A DNA stretch of 64,000 nucleotides from 40CM-2-70-7 sp035631315 (lineage in GTDB: Bacteria; Gemmatimonadota; Gemmatimonadetes; Gemmatimonadales; GWC2-71-9), in assembly GCA_035631315.1 (NCBI GenBank), contig DASQIZ010000020.1, positions 1 to 64,000 of the forward strand, read 5' to 3'. Made by a program: the position numbers and the translations under genes. The notes beneath the pieces were generated by a model. It was not told where the DNA came from and ran no database searches. It saw nothing but the letters and a program-made list of their open reading frames with translations. Of this stretch, positions 49,882 to 57,264 are shown piece by piece; positions within the stretch are counted from its first letter, which is position 1, and the number at the start of each line of letters is the position of its first letter.

Positions 49882-52500
49882 ATGAAGGCCGCACAGATTC
49901 GCCGTCAATTCCTCGACTATTTCGTTGGGCGGGGTCACCAGGAAGTCCCGAGCTCCCTCCTGGTTCCGGCCGACGATCCCACTCTCCTCTTCACCAACGC
50001 GGGGATGGTGCAGTTCAAGCGCGTGTTCCAGGGCGTCGAGAAGCGCGACTACCTCCGCGCCACCACGGCCCAGAAATGCGTGCGGGCCGGTGGGAAGCAC
50101 AATGATCTGGAGCAAGTCGGTCACACCGCGCGGCACCACACGTTCTTCGAAATGCTCGGCAACTTCTCGTTCGGCGACTATTTCAAACGCGAGGCAATCG
50201 GCTACGCGTGGGAGTGGGTGACCGGAAAGTCCTGGCTCGGCATCGCGCCGGAGCGCGTCCGCATCTCCGTCCACCACGCGGACGACGAAGCGCGCAAGCT
50301 CTGGCGCGAGGTCACCGGTGTGAAGGACGAGCGGATCTACGGGCTCTCGGACAAGGACAACTTCTGGCAGATGGGGGACACCGGCCCGGCCGGTCCCTGT
50401 TCCGAGATCTACGTCGACCTTCGCGACCGGAAGGATTGGGGGCAGGCGCTCACCCGCGAGCACTTCGAGGAGCTCGCTGAGTCGGGCGCCCTCGTCGAAA
50501 TCTGGAACCTCGTTTTCATGCAGTACGACCTCCAGGCGGACGGATCGCGGCATCCGCTGCCACGCCCATCGGTCGACACCGGGGCGGGGCTCGAGCGCAT
50601 CGCGGCCGTGATGCAGAACGTGCCGTCCAACTTCGACACCGATCTCTTCATTCCCATCCTCGAGCGGACCGCCGAAGTGATCGGGCGTCCCTATGATCGC
50701 GGACCGAAGGGCGCGCCCTATCGCGTGCTCGCCGACCACGCGCGTGCCGTGACGTTCCTGCTCGCCGACGGTGTGGCGCCGTCATCGGATGGCCGTGGCT
50801 ACGTGCTGCGGCGCATCCTGCGTCGCGGCGTGCGGTACGCCTGGCAGGAAGGTCGTGCCGAGCCTACCCTCGCACTCCTGGCGGAACGGGTGATCGAGAC
50901 GATGGGGGACGTGTACCCCGATCTGGTCTCCAAGAAGGCAGAGATCGTTCGCGCGACCAAGGCAGAAGAAGAGCGCTTCCTCGAGACCATCGAAGGCGGG
51001 ATGCGGCGGCTGGACGAGCTCAAGTCCGCGACGAGGATCTCCGGCGAAGACGCGTTCAAGCTCTACGACACCTACGGATTTCCGCTCGATCTCACGCAAG
51101 TCATCGCGACGGAGCGGCACCAGGACGTGGATGTCGAAGGCTTCGAGCACGCACTTGCGCAACAGCGCCGGCGGTCGCGCGCGGCGCGCGTGTCGTCGCA
51201 TGCGGCGATGGCGCAGGCGGGCAAGCGGGGCGAGTGGGTGGACGTGCGCCCGGAAGGCCGCCAGCGCTTCGTCGGTTACGACGAGACCGCGTCGGAAACC
51301 GACGTGCTCGCGTTCCGGCAGACGGGTGAGCTGGTCGAGCTCGTGCTGCAGGACAATCCCTTCTATGCCGAGTCGGGCGGACAGGTCTCGGATACCGGTG
51401 TCGTGACGGGCGACGGCTGGGAGTTGACCGTCGAAGACGTCGTGAAGGAAAACGGGAAGAGTGCGGTGGTCGGGCGGTTCGGGGACACCTTCGAGCCGAC
51501 TGCGGTCCGCGCCCACGTGAATGAGGCCCGCCGCCGGAACATCGAGCGGAACCACACCGGGACGCACCTGGTGCATGCCGCCCTGCGGAAGGTCCTGGGC
51601 ACCCACGTGCGTCAGCGTGGATCGCTCGTTGCACCGGAGCGCCTGCGCTTCGACTTCAGTCATCATGGTCCGATCGACGACCGGACGTTGGCCAATATCG
51701 AAGAAGAGGTGAATGGCCGGATTCTGGAAAGCCTTCCGGTCACGACCAGCGAAATGGGGCGGGACGAGGCGATCGCGAAGGGGGCGATGGCCCTGTTCGG
51801 GGAGAAATACGGCGAACGCGTCCGGGTGGTGGACATCGGCCACGGCGTGTCACTCGAGTTGTGCGGTGGCACCCACGTCCCGAGCACCGGTCAGATCGGA
51901 TTGTTCCGGTTCACGCACGAGACCGGCGCCGAGGCCGGGGTTCGGCGAATCGAGGCGATCACCGGTCCGTCCGTCTACCGGCATCTTCGCGAGCTCGACG
52001 AACGGCTCGCGGCGGCGGCGCGCCTGCTCAAGGCCCAGCCCGAGCACATCGAGAAGCGGATCGAAACCCTGCTCGACGAGCGGCACAAGCTCGAGCGACA
52101 GATCCAGGAGATGCTCAAGTCGGGAGGCGGGAAGCGGGAAACGGGAAGTGTGACGACGATCGGCGACGTCGAGCTGCACGTCGCCGAGTCGCCACTCGAA
52201 GACCGCGAGCAGATCGCCCTCGTGATGGACGCCTTCCGCCAGGGACGTTCGCGGGCGATATCTGTGCTCTTCACGAGGGGCGAACGCCCGGGGATCCATG
52301 TGGCCGTGACCGACGACTTGGTGGCGAAGAGCGTGCAGGCCGGCAAATTGGCCGGCGCAATCGCCGCCGTGAGTGGCGGAAAGGGCGGGGGACGCCCGCA
52401 CTTCGCCTCCGCGGGCGCCGGTGACCCGGCGCGCCTGGACGCGGCCCGTGAGCAGACCCTCACGATCGTCACGGAAGCCCTCAAAGGAGCCAGGGCGTGA
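49882..52500 (+). CDS. alaS: Alanyl-tRNA synthetase
   Basis: Charges tRNA-Ala; 872 residues. The class II catalytic domain carries LLFTNAGMVQFKRVF and the GTGGTG-like motif 3 (PSVDTGAGLERIA). The editing domain has zinc ligands in HTGTHLVHAAL and ELCGGTHV. A C-terminal coiled coil and C-Ala domain follow. The start is ATG 49882 (MKAAQIRRQFLDYF); TTG 49852 is upstream noise. Residues about 748-756 (GGGKRETGS) are encoded by a GGGARRC heptamer array between the coiled coil and C-Ala. The stop overlaps the next gene (GTGA). Confidence 0.96.
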   Translation: MKAAQIRRQFLDYFVGRGHQEVPSSLLVPADDPTLLFTNAGMVQFKRVFQGVEKRDYLRATTAQKCVRAGGKHNDLEQVGHTARHHTFFEMLGNFSFGDYFKREAIGYAWEWVTGKSWLGIAPERVRISVHHADDEARKLWREVTGVKDERIYGLSDKDNFWQMGDTGPAGPCSEIYVDLRDRKDWGQALTREHFEELAESGALVEIWNLVFMQYDLQADGSRHPLPRPSVDTGAGLERIAAVMQNVPSNFDTDLFIPILERTAEVIGRPYDRGPKGAPYRVLADHARAVTFLLADGVAPSSDGRGYVLRRILRRGVRYAWQEGRAEPTLALLAERVIETMGDVYPDLVSKKAEIVRATKAEEERFLETIEGGMRRLDELKSATRISGEDAFKLYDTYGFPLDLTQVIATERHQDVDVEGFEHALAQQRRRSRAARVSSHAAMAQAGKRGEWVDVRPEGRQRFVGYDETASETDVLAFRQTGELVELVLQDNPFYAESGGQVSDTGVVTGDGWELTVEDVVKENGKSAVVGRFGDTFEPTAVRAHVNEARRRNIERNHTGTHLVHAALRKVLGTHVRQRGSLVAPERLRFDFSHHGPIDDRTLANIEEEVNGRILESLPVTTSEMGRDEAIAKGAMALFGEKYGERVRVVDIGHGVSLELCGGTHVPSTGQIGLFRFTHETGAEAGVRRIEAITGPSVYRHLRELDERLAAAARLLKAQPEHIEKRIETLLDERHKLERQIQEMLKSGGGKRETGSVTTIGDVELHVAESPLEDREQIALVMDAFRQGRSRAISVLFTRGERPGIHVAVTDDLVAKSVQAGKLAGAIAAVSGGKGGGRPHFASAGAGDPARLDAAREQTLTIVTEALKGARA
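52122..52149 (+). repeat. GGGARRC heptamer array in alaS
   Basis: Four tandem heptamers GGGAGGC, GGGAAGC, GGGAAAC, GGGAAGT within the region coding the loop before the AlaRS C-Ala domain. It is related in style to the GGGATTN arrays, but no inverted partner was found nearby. Confidence 0.65.
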
Positions 52501-52799
52501 GCGCCGAAGACCTGTCGACGTGGCTTTCGGGACGGAAACCGGCGGCGCCCGCGGCCCTGGCCGTGAGACTCGCGGACGCCGTCGGCAACGAAGCCGGCGC
52601 CCCGCCGTCGACGCTCGCCTTTCTGGGCGATCATCTGCTCGGTCGCGTCGCCGCCGCGACGACGCAGGACCGGCGGCAGGCACTCGATCTCCTGGCCGCT
52701 GACGCGCTCGTCACGTACGCCTTCGAAGCGCAGGCGGAGGCCGACGTGCGCGGACTCACCAGCCTCGCCGAGAAGATCAGTCGTGAGAGCAGCGCGTGA
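52497..52799 (+). CDS. Hypothetical small protein between alaS and pcrB
   Basis: 100 residues, Ala-rich, predicted mostly helical, with no leader, TM segment or recognised motif. The GTG start overlaps alaS by four bases, and its stop overlaps the GTG of pcrB, so it is very probably translated. The base composition matches its neighbours. I do not recognise the family. Confidence 0.7.
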   Translation: MSAEDLSTWLSGRKPAAPAALAVRLADAVGNEAGAPPSTLAFLGDHLLGRVAAATTQDRRQALDLLAADALVTYAFEAQAEADVRGLTSLAEKISRESSA

Positions 52800-53533
52800 A
52801 GGATCTCCTCGCCCGCCGTCCGGGGATTCTCATTCTGGTCGATCCGAGCCGCACACCTGCCGCGGAGGCCACACGCGTCGCGCGCGCGGCCCATCAAGCG
52901 GGCGCGGCGGGCGTCATGATCGGCTCCTCATACGACGGGACCCGCGAAACGCATCAGGTCGCTCGCGCCCTGCGCGAGGGGGCATCCGAGCTTCCCGTCG
53001 CGCTGTTTCCCGGGTCGGCGATGCAGCTGACCGAGCACGTCGACCTGGTGCTCTTCCTCTCCCTGATTTCCGGCCGCAACCCGCAGTACCTCATCGAAGA
53101 GCACGTGCGCGCGGTGCCGTTCTTCCAGCGGCATCAGGTCCCCGCGCTGTCGACCGGCTACATCCTCATCGATGGCGGCCGCGTCACGAGTGTCGAGGCC
53201 GTGAGCCAGACCCGCCCGCTGCCGGCGGACAAGCCCGAGCTCGCCGCGGCGCACGCGCTGGCCGCCCGGATGATCGGCATGAGCGCGGTCTATCTGGATG
53301 CCGGAAGCGGCGCGGCGCATCCGGTCCCACCCTCCGTCGTGGCCGCCTGCCGGGCAGCGATCAGCCCGGAGGTCACCCTCTTTGTGGGGGGCGGGATCCG
53401 GACGCCGGCTGAGGCGGCCGCGGCGCGGAAAGCCGGAGCGGACTTCGTGGTGATCGGGACCGCGGTCGAAGAGGGAACGGACGACGGGTGGAGAACCCAG
53501 ATCGAGTCCTTCGTCAGGGCGGTGAGCGCGTGA
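52796..53533 (+). CDS. pcrB: Geranylgeranylglyceryl-phosphate synthase family protein (PcrB-like)
   Basis: 245-residue TIM-barrel prenyltransferase that joins a prenyl diphosphate to glycerol-1-phosphate. LFPGSAMQLTEHVDLVLFLS, ISGRNPQYLIEEHV, STGYILIDGGRVTSVEAVSQ, YLDAGSGAAHPVP and the phosphate-binding FVGGGIRTPAEAAAA are family blocks. Archaea use it for ether lipids; bacteria use PcrB-type (C35) or GGGPS-type enzymes. Chain length and subgroup cannot be fixed by eye; the NPQYLIEEH block looks more GGGPS-like than Bacillus-like. GTG overlaps on both sides show operon coupling with alaS and gmhA. Confidence 0.9.
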   Translation: MKDLLARRPGILILVDPSRTPAAEATRVARAAHQAGAAGVMIGSSYDGTRETHQVARALREGASELPVALFPGSAMQLTEHVDLVLFLSLISGRNPQYLIEEHVRAVPFFQRHQVPALSTGYILIDGGRVTSVEAVSQTRPLPADKPELAAAHALAARMIGMSAVYLDAGSGAAHPVPPSVVAACRAAISPEVTLFVGGGIRTPAEAAAARKAGADFVVIGTAVEEGTDDGWRTQIESFVRAVSA

Positions 53534-54105
53534 ACCCCGTGGAACGGATTCGCGCATCCCTCACCAGGCTGTCGGCGTTGGCGGACCGGGTCGCGAACGA
53601 GCAATCGGGAGCGGTCGCGGATCTTGCCGCGCGATACGAAGCGGTGTTGCGGGGTGGCGGGACCCTGTTCTTCGCGGGCAATGGCGGCAGCGCCGCCGAT
53701 GCCCAGCACATCGCCGCCGAGTATGTCGTGCGCTACCAGACGACGCGGCCGGGTCTGTCGGCGATGGCGCTCACCACCGACACGTCGGTCCTGACCGCCT
53801 GCGCCAACGACCTCGGCTTCGATGAGGTGTTCGCGCGTCAGGTGGAGTCCCTCGCCCGGCCCGGAGACTTGCTGGTTCTGCACTCCACGTCCGGTGAGAG
53901 CCCGAATGTCATTCGGGCGGCGCAATCGGCGAAGGCGCGGGGAGTGCCCGTGATCGCGTTTCTCGGCAAGTCCGGAGGCCAGCTCAAGGCGCTGGCCGAC
54001 GTCGCCCTGGTGGTGCCCGCAGATGAGACGGCGCGGATTCAGGAGCTCCATCTCGCGATCGAGCACATCATCTGCGACATCGTGGAAGAAAGGATGAAGG
54101 GCTGA
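53530..54105 (+). CDS. gmhA: Phosphoheptose isomerase GmhA-like SIS protein
   Basis: 191-residue SIS-domain sugar-phosphate isomerase, probably converting sedoheptulose 7-phosphate to D-glycero-heptose 7-phosphate for LPS or S-layer glycans. FAGNGGSAADAQHIAAEYVVR, HSTSGESPNVIRAA and RIQELHLAIEHIICDIVE (metal-site Glu/His) are typical. The ST-SGES loop has Glu where Asn is usual. GTG 53530 overlaps pcrB. No other ADP-heptose genes are in the window. Confidence 0.9.
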   Translation: MNPVERIRASLTRLSALADRVANEQSGAVADLAARYEAVLRGGGTLFFAGNGGSAADAQHIAAEYVVRYQTTRPGLSAMALTTDTSVLTACANDLGFDEVFARQVESLARPGDLLVLHSTSGESPNVIRAAQSAKARGVPVIAFLGKSGGQLKALADVALVVPADETARIQELHLAIEHIICDIVEERMKG

Positions 54106-54854
54106 TCGAGTTCACCGGGAAGCGCGCATTCATCACGGGTGGGACCCGGGGAATCGGGCTCGCGACCGCCGAAATGCTGGTGCGGTCGGGGGCCCGCGTT
54201 GCACTGGGGTACCGGTCCCGCCGCGCCGACGCCGATGCCGCGCTCGCGAAGCTTGGGCACGCCGCGGTCGCCATCGCCGGAGACCTGGGAGTTTCCGCCG
54301 CGGCCCGGAGCGCCGTGGATGATGCGGTCCGCCAGCTCGGGGGACTCGATATCCTCGTGGTGAACCACGGCGTGTGGCCACCCGAAGAAGTCCCCCTGTC
54401 GCAGATGACCGACGCCCAGTGGGAATCGACGCGCGGGGCGAACTATGACTCGCACTTTTACGTCTGCCGGGCCGCCATCCCACATCTCTCCGAGGGTGGG
54501 AAGATCGTGCTCGTGTCGTCGACGGCAGGACAGCGTGGCGAAGCCTTCCACGCCGACTACGGAGCGGCGAGAGGCGGGGTCATCGCGTTCACGAAGTCGC
54601 TGGCCGTCGAGCTCGCGCCCGGCATCAACGTAAACTGCGTCGCACCCGGCTGGGTGGATACGGAGATGGCGCGCGTCCCCTATGAGAAGGAGGGTGGCAA
54701 GGGGAGGCGCGCCATCGAGGCCGGGATCCCGCTCAGGCGGGTGGCGTCGGCCCAGGATATCGCGGGCCCCATCGTATTTCTGTGCTCCGACCTGGCGCGC
54801 CACATCACCGGTGAAATCCTCAACGTGAACGGTGGCTCGGTGCTCTGCGGATGA
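54102..54854 (+). CDS. Short-chain dehydrogenase/reductase, apparent CTG start
   Basis: 250-residue Rossmann-fold SDR with the cofactor motif TGGTRGIG (12-19), NHGVWPP, Ser in VLVSSTAGQ and Tyr153. The usual catalytic Lys of YxxxK is Arg157 (YGAAR), an uncommon change. PGWVDTEMARVP and ITGEILNVNGG are family-typical. The conserved N-terminal strand begins at 54102, where CTG overlaps the gmhA stop, seven bases after AAAGGA. No standard start codon lies in frame upstream, and ATG 54174 would remove the glycine motif. Confidence 0.88.
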   Translation: MIEFTGKRAFITGGTRGIGLATAEMLVRSGARVALGYRSRRADADAALAKLGHAAVAIAGDLGVSAAARSAVDDAVRQLGGLDILVVNHGVWPPEEVPLSQMTDAQWESTRGANYDSHFYVCRAAIPHLSEGGKIVLVSSTAGQRGEAFHADYGAARGGVIAFTKSLAVELAPGINVNCVAPGWVDTEMARVPYEKEGGKGRRAIEAGIPLRRVASAQDIAGPIVFLCSDLARHITGEILNVNGGSVLCG

Positions 54855-56059
54855 CGTTCCCGAACACGATCGCCGTTCCCGACAACGTTCTCCGGATTGC
54901 CGGCAAGCTCGAAGACGCGGGGTTCGAGACCTGGTGCGTGGGCGGTGCGGTCCGGGATACACTGCTCGGCCTGCCGCACCACGATTTCGACCTGACCACC
55001 GCGGCCCACCCCGAGAAAGTACGGGAGCTGTTCAAGCGCACGGTGCCCGTGGGCATCGAGCATGGCACCGTCGCGGTGCTGGACGGAAAGGGCCAGCCGC
55101 ATGAGGTCACGACCTTCCGGCGGGACATCAAGACCGACGGGCGCCATGCGGTGGTCGAGTTCGGCGGATCACTGATGGACGACCTGGCCCGGCGCGACTT
55201 CACGATCAACGCGATCGCGTACCATCCCCTCAAACATGAGTGGAAGGACCCCTTCGACGGTCGCGCCGATCTGGACGCGCACGTGATCCGGGCCGTGGGC
55301 GACCCCAACTGGCGCTTCCAGGAGGACTACCTCCGCATTCTCCGCGCGCTCCGGTTCAGTGCCCGCTTCGAGTTCCGGATACATCCGCGAACGCTCGAGG
55401 CGGCGAAGGCGAACGCGCAGGGACTGTCGCAGCTGTCGGCGGAGCGGGTGAAGGACGAGTGGTGGAAGGGGATCGCGACGGCGAAGCGGATCGCCAAACT
55501 GCTTTCGTTGTGGCGGGACGTCGGGGCCGCGAGAATCTGGCTGCCGGAGCTCGCCAGACCGGGACTGGGGATTGGGGATTCGGGACGGGTGGATAAACTC
55601 GCCCGCGACCCCGTCGTCGTCTCCAGTTTGTTGGCGAGCGATCCCGCCTCGCTGCTGACCAGACTCAAGTGTTCGAACAAGGACATCGAGCGAGCTCGGG
55701 CGATTCGGGACTGGCGCGAGAGGTATCCCGATCCCAAACACATTCCCGACGTTCGGAAATGGCTGTCTCGCGTGGGGGAATTCGCCAACGATTTGCTGGC
55801 ACTGATACCGGGGATAGACCAATCCCGAATCACGAATCCCCTATCCCGTCTCCCGGACGTCGTCCGTGCCATCCGCGACGCCGGCGATCCCCTCGTCCTC
55901 GCGGATCTCGCCGTCAAAGGCGACGACCTGATCGCTGCCGGGGTCCGTCCCGGCCCGGCGATCGGTGAGACCCTGGCCCGCCTGCTCGACGAGGTACTGG
56001 AAGACCCCACCCGGAACACGCGCGACCACCTGCTGCAGCGGGTGGGCACCCGTGGGTGA
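54851..56059 (+). CDS. cca: CCA-adding tRNA nucleotidyltransferase / poly(A) polymerase family
   Basis: 402-residue class II nucleotidyltransferase adding or repairing the tRNA 3' CCA end. The head domain has GGAVRDTLLG (31-40) and catalytic D45-F-D47 in HHDFDLTT; RRDFTINAIAY and GDPNWRFQEDYLRILRALRF follow. The C-terminal helical body is interrupted by two arms of a GGGATTN repeat pair (55561-55589 and 55820-55850), read as GIGDSGR and SRITNPLSR. ATG 54851 overlaps the SDR stop. Confidence 0.93.
   Translation: MTFPNTIAVPDNVLRIAGKLEDAGFETWCVGGAVRDTLLGLPHHDFDLTTAAHPEKVRELFKRTVPVGIEHGTVAVLDGKGQPHEVTTFRRDIKTDGRHAVVEFGGSLMDDLARRDFTINAIAYHPLKHEWKDPFDGRADLDAHVIRAVGDPNWRFQEDYLRILRALRFSARFEFRIHPRTLEAAKANAQGLSQLSAERVKDEWWKGIATAKRIAKLLSLWRDVGAARIWLPELARPGLGIGDSGRVDKLARDPVVVSSLLASDPASLLTRLKCSNKDIERARAIRDWRERYPDPKHIPDVRKWLSRVGEFANDLLALIPGIDQSRITNPLSRLPDVVRAIRDAGDPLVLADLAVKGDDLIAAGVRPGPAIGETLARLLDEVLEDPTRNTRDHLLQRVGTRG
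55561..55589 (+). repeat. GGGATTN array, left arm (cca)
   Basis: GGGACTGGGGATTGGGGATT followed by CGGGACGGG, in frame inside cca. Its inverted partner is at 55820-55850. Confidence 0.75.
55820..55850 (-). repeat. GGGATTN array, right arm (cca)
   Basis: CAATCCCGAATCACGAATCC followed by CCTATCCCGTC on the plus strand, opposite in orientation to 55561-55589. About 230 bases of normal cca sequence lie between. Confidence 0.75.
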
Positions 56060-56768
56060 AGCACTCGGCTACGCGCTGATCGCGGCGTTCGGCAACATCG
56101 TGGGCGCGCTCGCAGTCACCAGGCACGCGTCCAAGAGTCTCAAGCTCATCGAGCATGGCGTGGCGTTCGGCGCCGGGTTCATGCTCGCGGTGGCTCTGAT
56201 CGACGTGATCCCCGAGGCGTTCGCCCGCAGCGGCGCATTGGCGATGCCGCTCGTGCTTGCCGGGTATCTCGCGGTGCACCTCACGCAGCACACCGTCACG
56301 CCACACTTCCACTTTGGGGAGGAGACCCATCACGTCCGCGCCGTGGCCGGCACCAGCGCGCTGGTCGGGCTGCTGCTCCACACCCTTTTCGACGGGGTGG
56401 CGATCGCCAGCGGGTTCCTGGTGCGCCCGTCCCTCGGCGTACTGCTCTTCCTGGCGATCCTGTTGCACAAGTTGCCGGAAGGGGTGACGATTTCGAGCCT
56501 GATGCTGGCGGGTGGACGGACGCGCCCGCAGGCCATCGGAGCCGCAGCCCTGTTGGGCATCGCTACCGTCCTGGGCGTCGTCCTGACCAACAGACTCGGC
56601 GTGCTGGCCCAGCATGGACTTGCCATCTCGGGTGGAGTGACCCTCTATGTGGCAGCATCGAACTTGGTGCCCGAGTTTCAGGCCAAGAGGAGCTGGGGCT
56701 CCGCCACGAGTTTCTTCATAGGGGCGGGCGCGGTCTACCTCTTCGAACTTCTGGCGCGGACTCCCTGA
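56052..56768 (+). CDS. ZIP-family metal transporter
   Basis: 238-residue inner-membrane protein with about eight TM segments. The His-rich loop (HLTQHTVTPHFHFGEETHH, about 76-94) and the metal-binding helices HTLFDGVAIASGF and LLHKLPEGVTISSLML are ZIP signatures. It probably imports zinc, iron or manganese. The GTG start overlaps the end of cca by 8 bases. The 3' end overlaps the convergent four-helix-bundle gene because a GGGATTN array sits at the junction. Confidence 0.9.
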   Translation: MGEALGYALIAAFGNIVGALAVTRHASKSLKLIEHGVAFGAGFMLAVALIDVIPEAFARSGALAMPLVLAGYLAVHLTQHTVTPHFHFGEETHHVRAVAGTSALVGLLLHTLFDGVAIASGFLVRPSLGVLLFLAILLHKLPEGVTISSLMLAGGRTRPQAIGAAALLGIATVLGVVLTNRLGVLAQHGLAISGGVTLYVAASNLVPEFQAKRSWGSATSFFIGAGAVYLFELLARTP

Positions 56769-57157
56769 GGGGATGGGGGATTCGGGATTCGGGATTGGCC
56801 CAGGCGCTCCTGAAGCTTCCTGATCAATCCGACAAGTAGCCTGATAGTGCGGTTTGTTTCGTCAATCGTCGCCTCGGCCCCACGCGAGTCACACAGCCGC
56901 AAGTCTCGGGCGATACGAAGGTGAGTGTGGAGCTCGGCGGCGGACCCGAGGGCGATCTTGAGGAATCGTATGAATTGTGGCGTTGTGCCGAGAGCATAGC
57001 CCTCGACAATGTTGGCCGGCACGGAGACCGCAGCACGACGGATTTGATCGGCGAGCCCAAAGTGCTGCTTCAATGGCGCCTTAAGTGTGAGTGAATATGC
57101 CTGGCGGGCGATCTGTTCCGCGCAGTTCCATGCTTTCAGTGTTTCGAGCTGTCTCAT
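56735..57157 (-). CDS. Four-helix-bundle protein (S23/23S rRNA intervening-sequence-like)
   Basis: 140 residues, with the family pattern LKAWNCAEQIARQAYSLT, GLADQIRRAAVSVPANIVEG, TPQFIRFLKIALGSAAELHTHL and a final helix with LVGLIRKLQERL. Such proteins occur in 23S rRNA intervening sequences but also widely elsewhere; the related bAvd is a diversity-generating retroelement accessory. No rRNA or retroelement is here. The gene runs against its neighbours and is bounded by inverted GGGATTN arrays (56770-56799 and 57228-57260), the first of which encodes its C-terminal SRIPNPPSP. This suggests a cassette. Confidence 0.88.
   Translation of the reverse strand: MRQLETLKAWNCAEQIARQAYSLTLKAPLKQHFGLADQIRRAAVSVPANIVEGYALGTTPQFIRFLKIALGSAAELHTHLRIARDLRLCDSRGAEATIDETNRTIRLLVGLIRKLQERLGQSRIPNPPSPQGVRARSSKR
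56770..56799 (+). repeat. GGGATTN array, left flank of four-helix-bundle gene
   Basis: GGGGATGGGGGATTC, GGGATTC, GGGATTGG on the plus strand, at the 3' end of the minus-strand gene and next to the ZIP stop. Confidence 0.85.
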
Positions 57158-57227
57158 GCATAAGAATGCCGGCGCGTGGTCGGGGACGTGTAACCAATCG
57201 ATTGCAAGGGTGGCATCTTTGAACGCA

Positions 57228-57260
57228 CCAATCCCGACTCCCGAATCCCCAATCCCGCGG
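57228..57260 (-). repeat. GGGATTN array, right flank of four-helix-bundle gene
   Basis: CCAATCCCGACTCCCGAATC followed by CCCAATCCCGCGG on the plus strand, the inverse of 56770-56799. It occupies the gap just before the rarA GTG. Confidence 0.85.
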
Positions 57261-57264
57261 TCCC

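Noticed and set aside
49777..50739. N-terminal extension of the ATP-grasp frame to 731 residues
   Set aside because: It is antisense to alaS and has no homology; the ligase begins naturally at ATG 49776.
56735..57157. 23S rRNA intervening sequence
   Set aside because: The encoded protein is of the S23-like family, but no rRNA sequence surrounds it.
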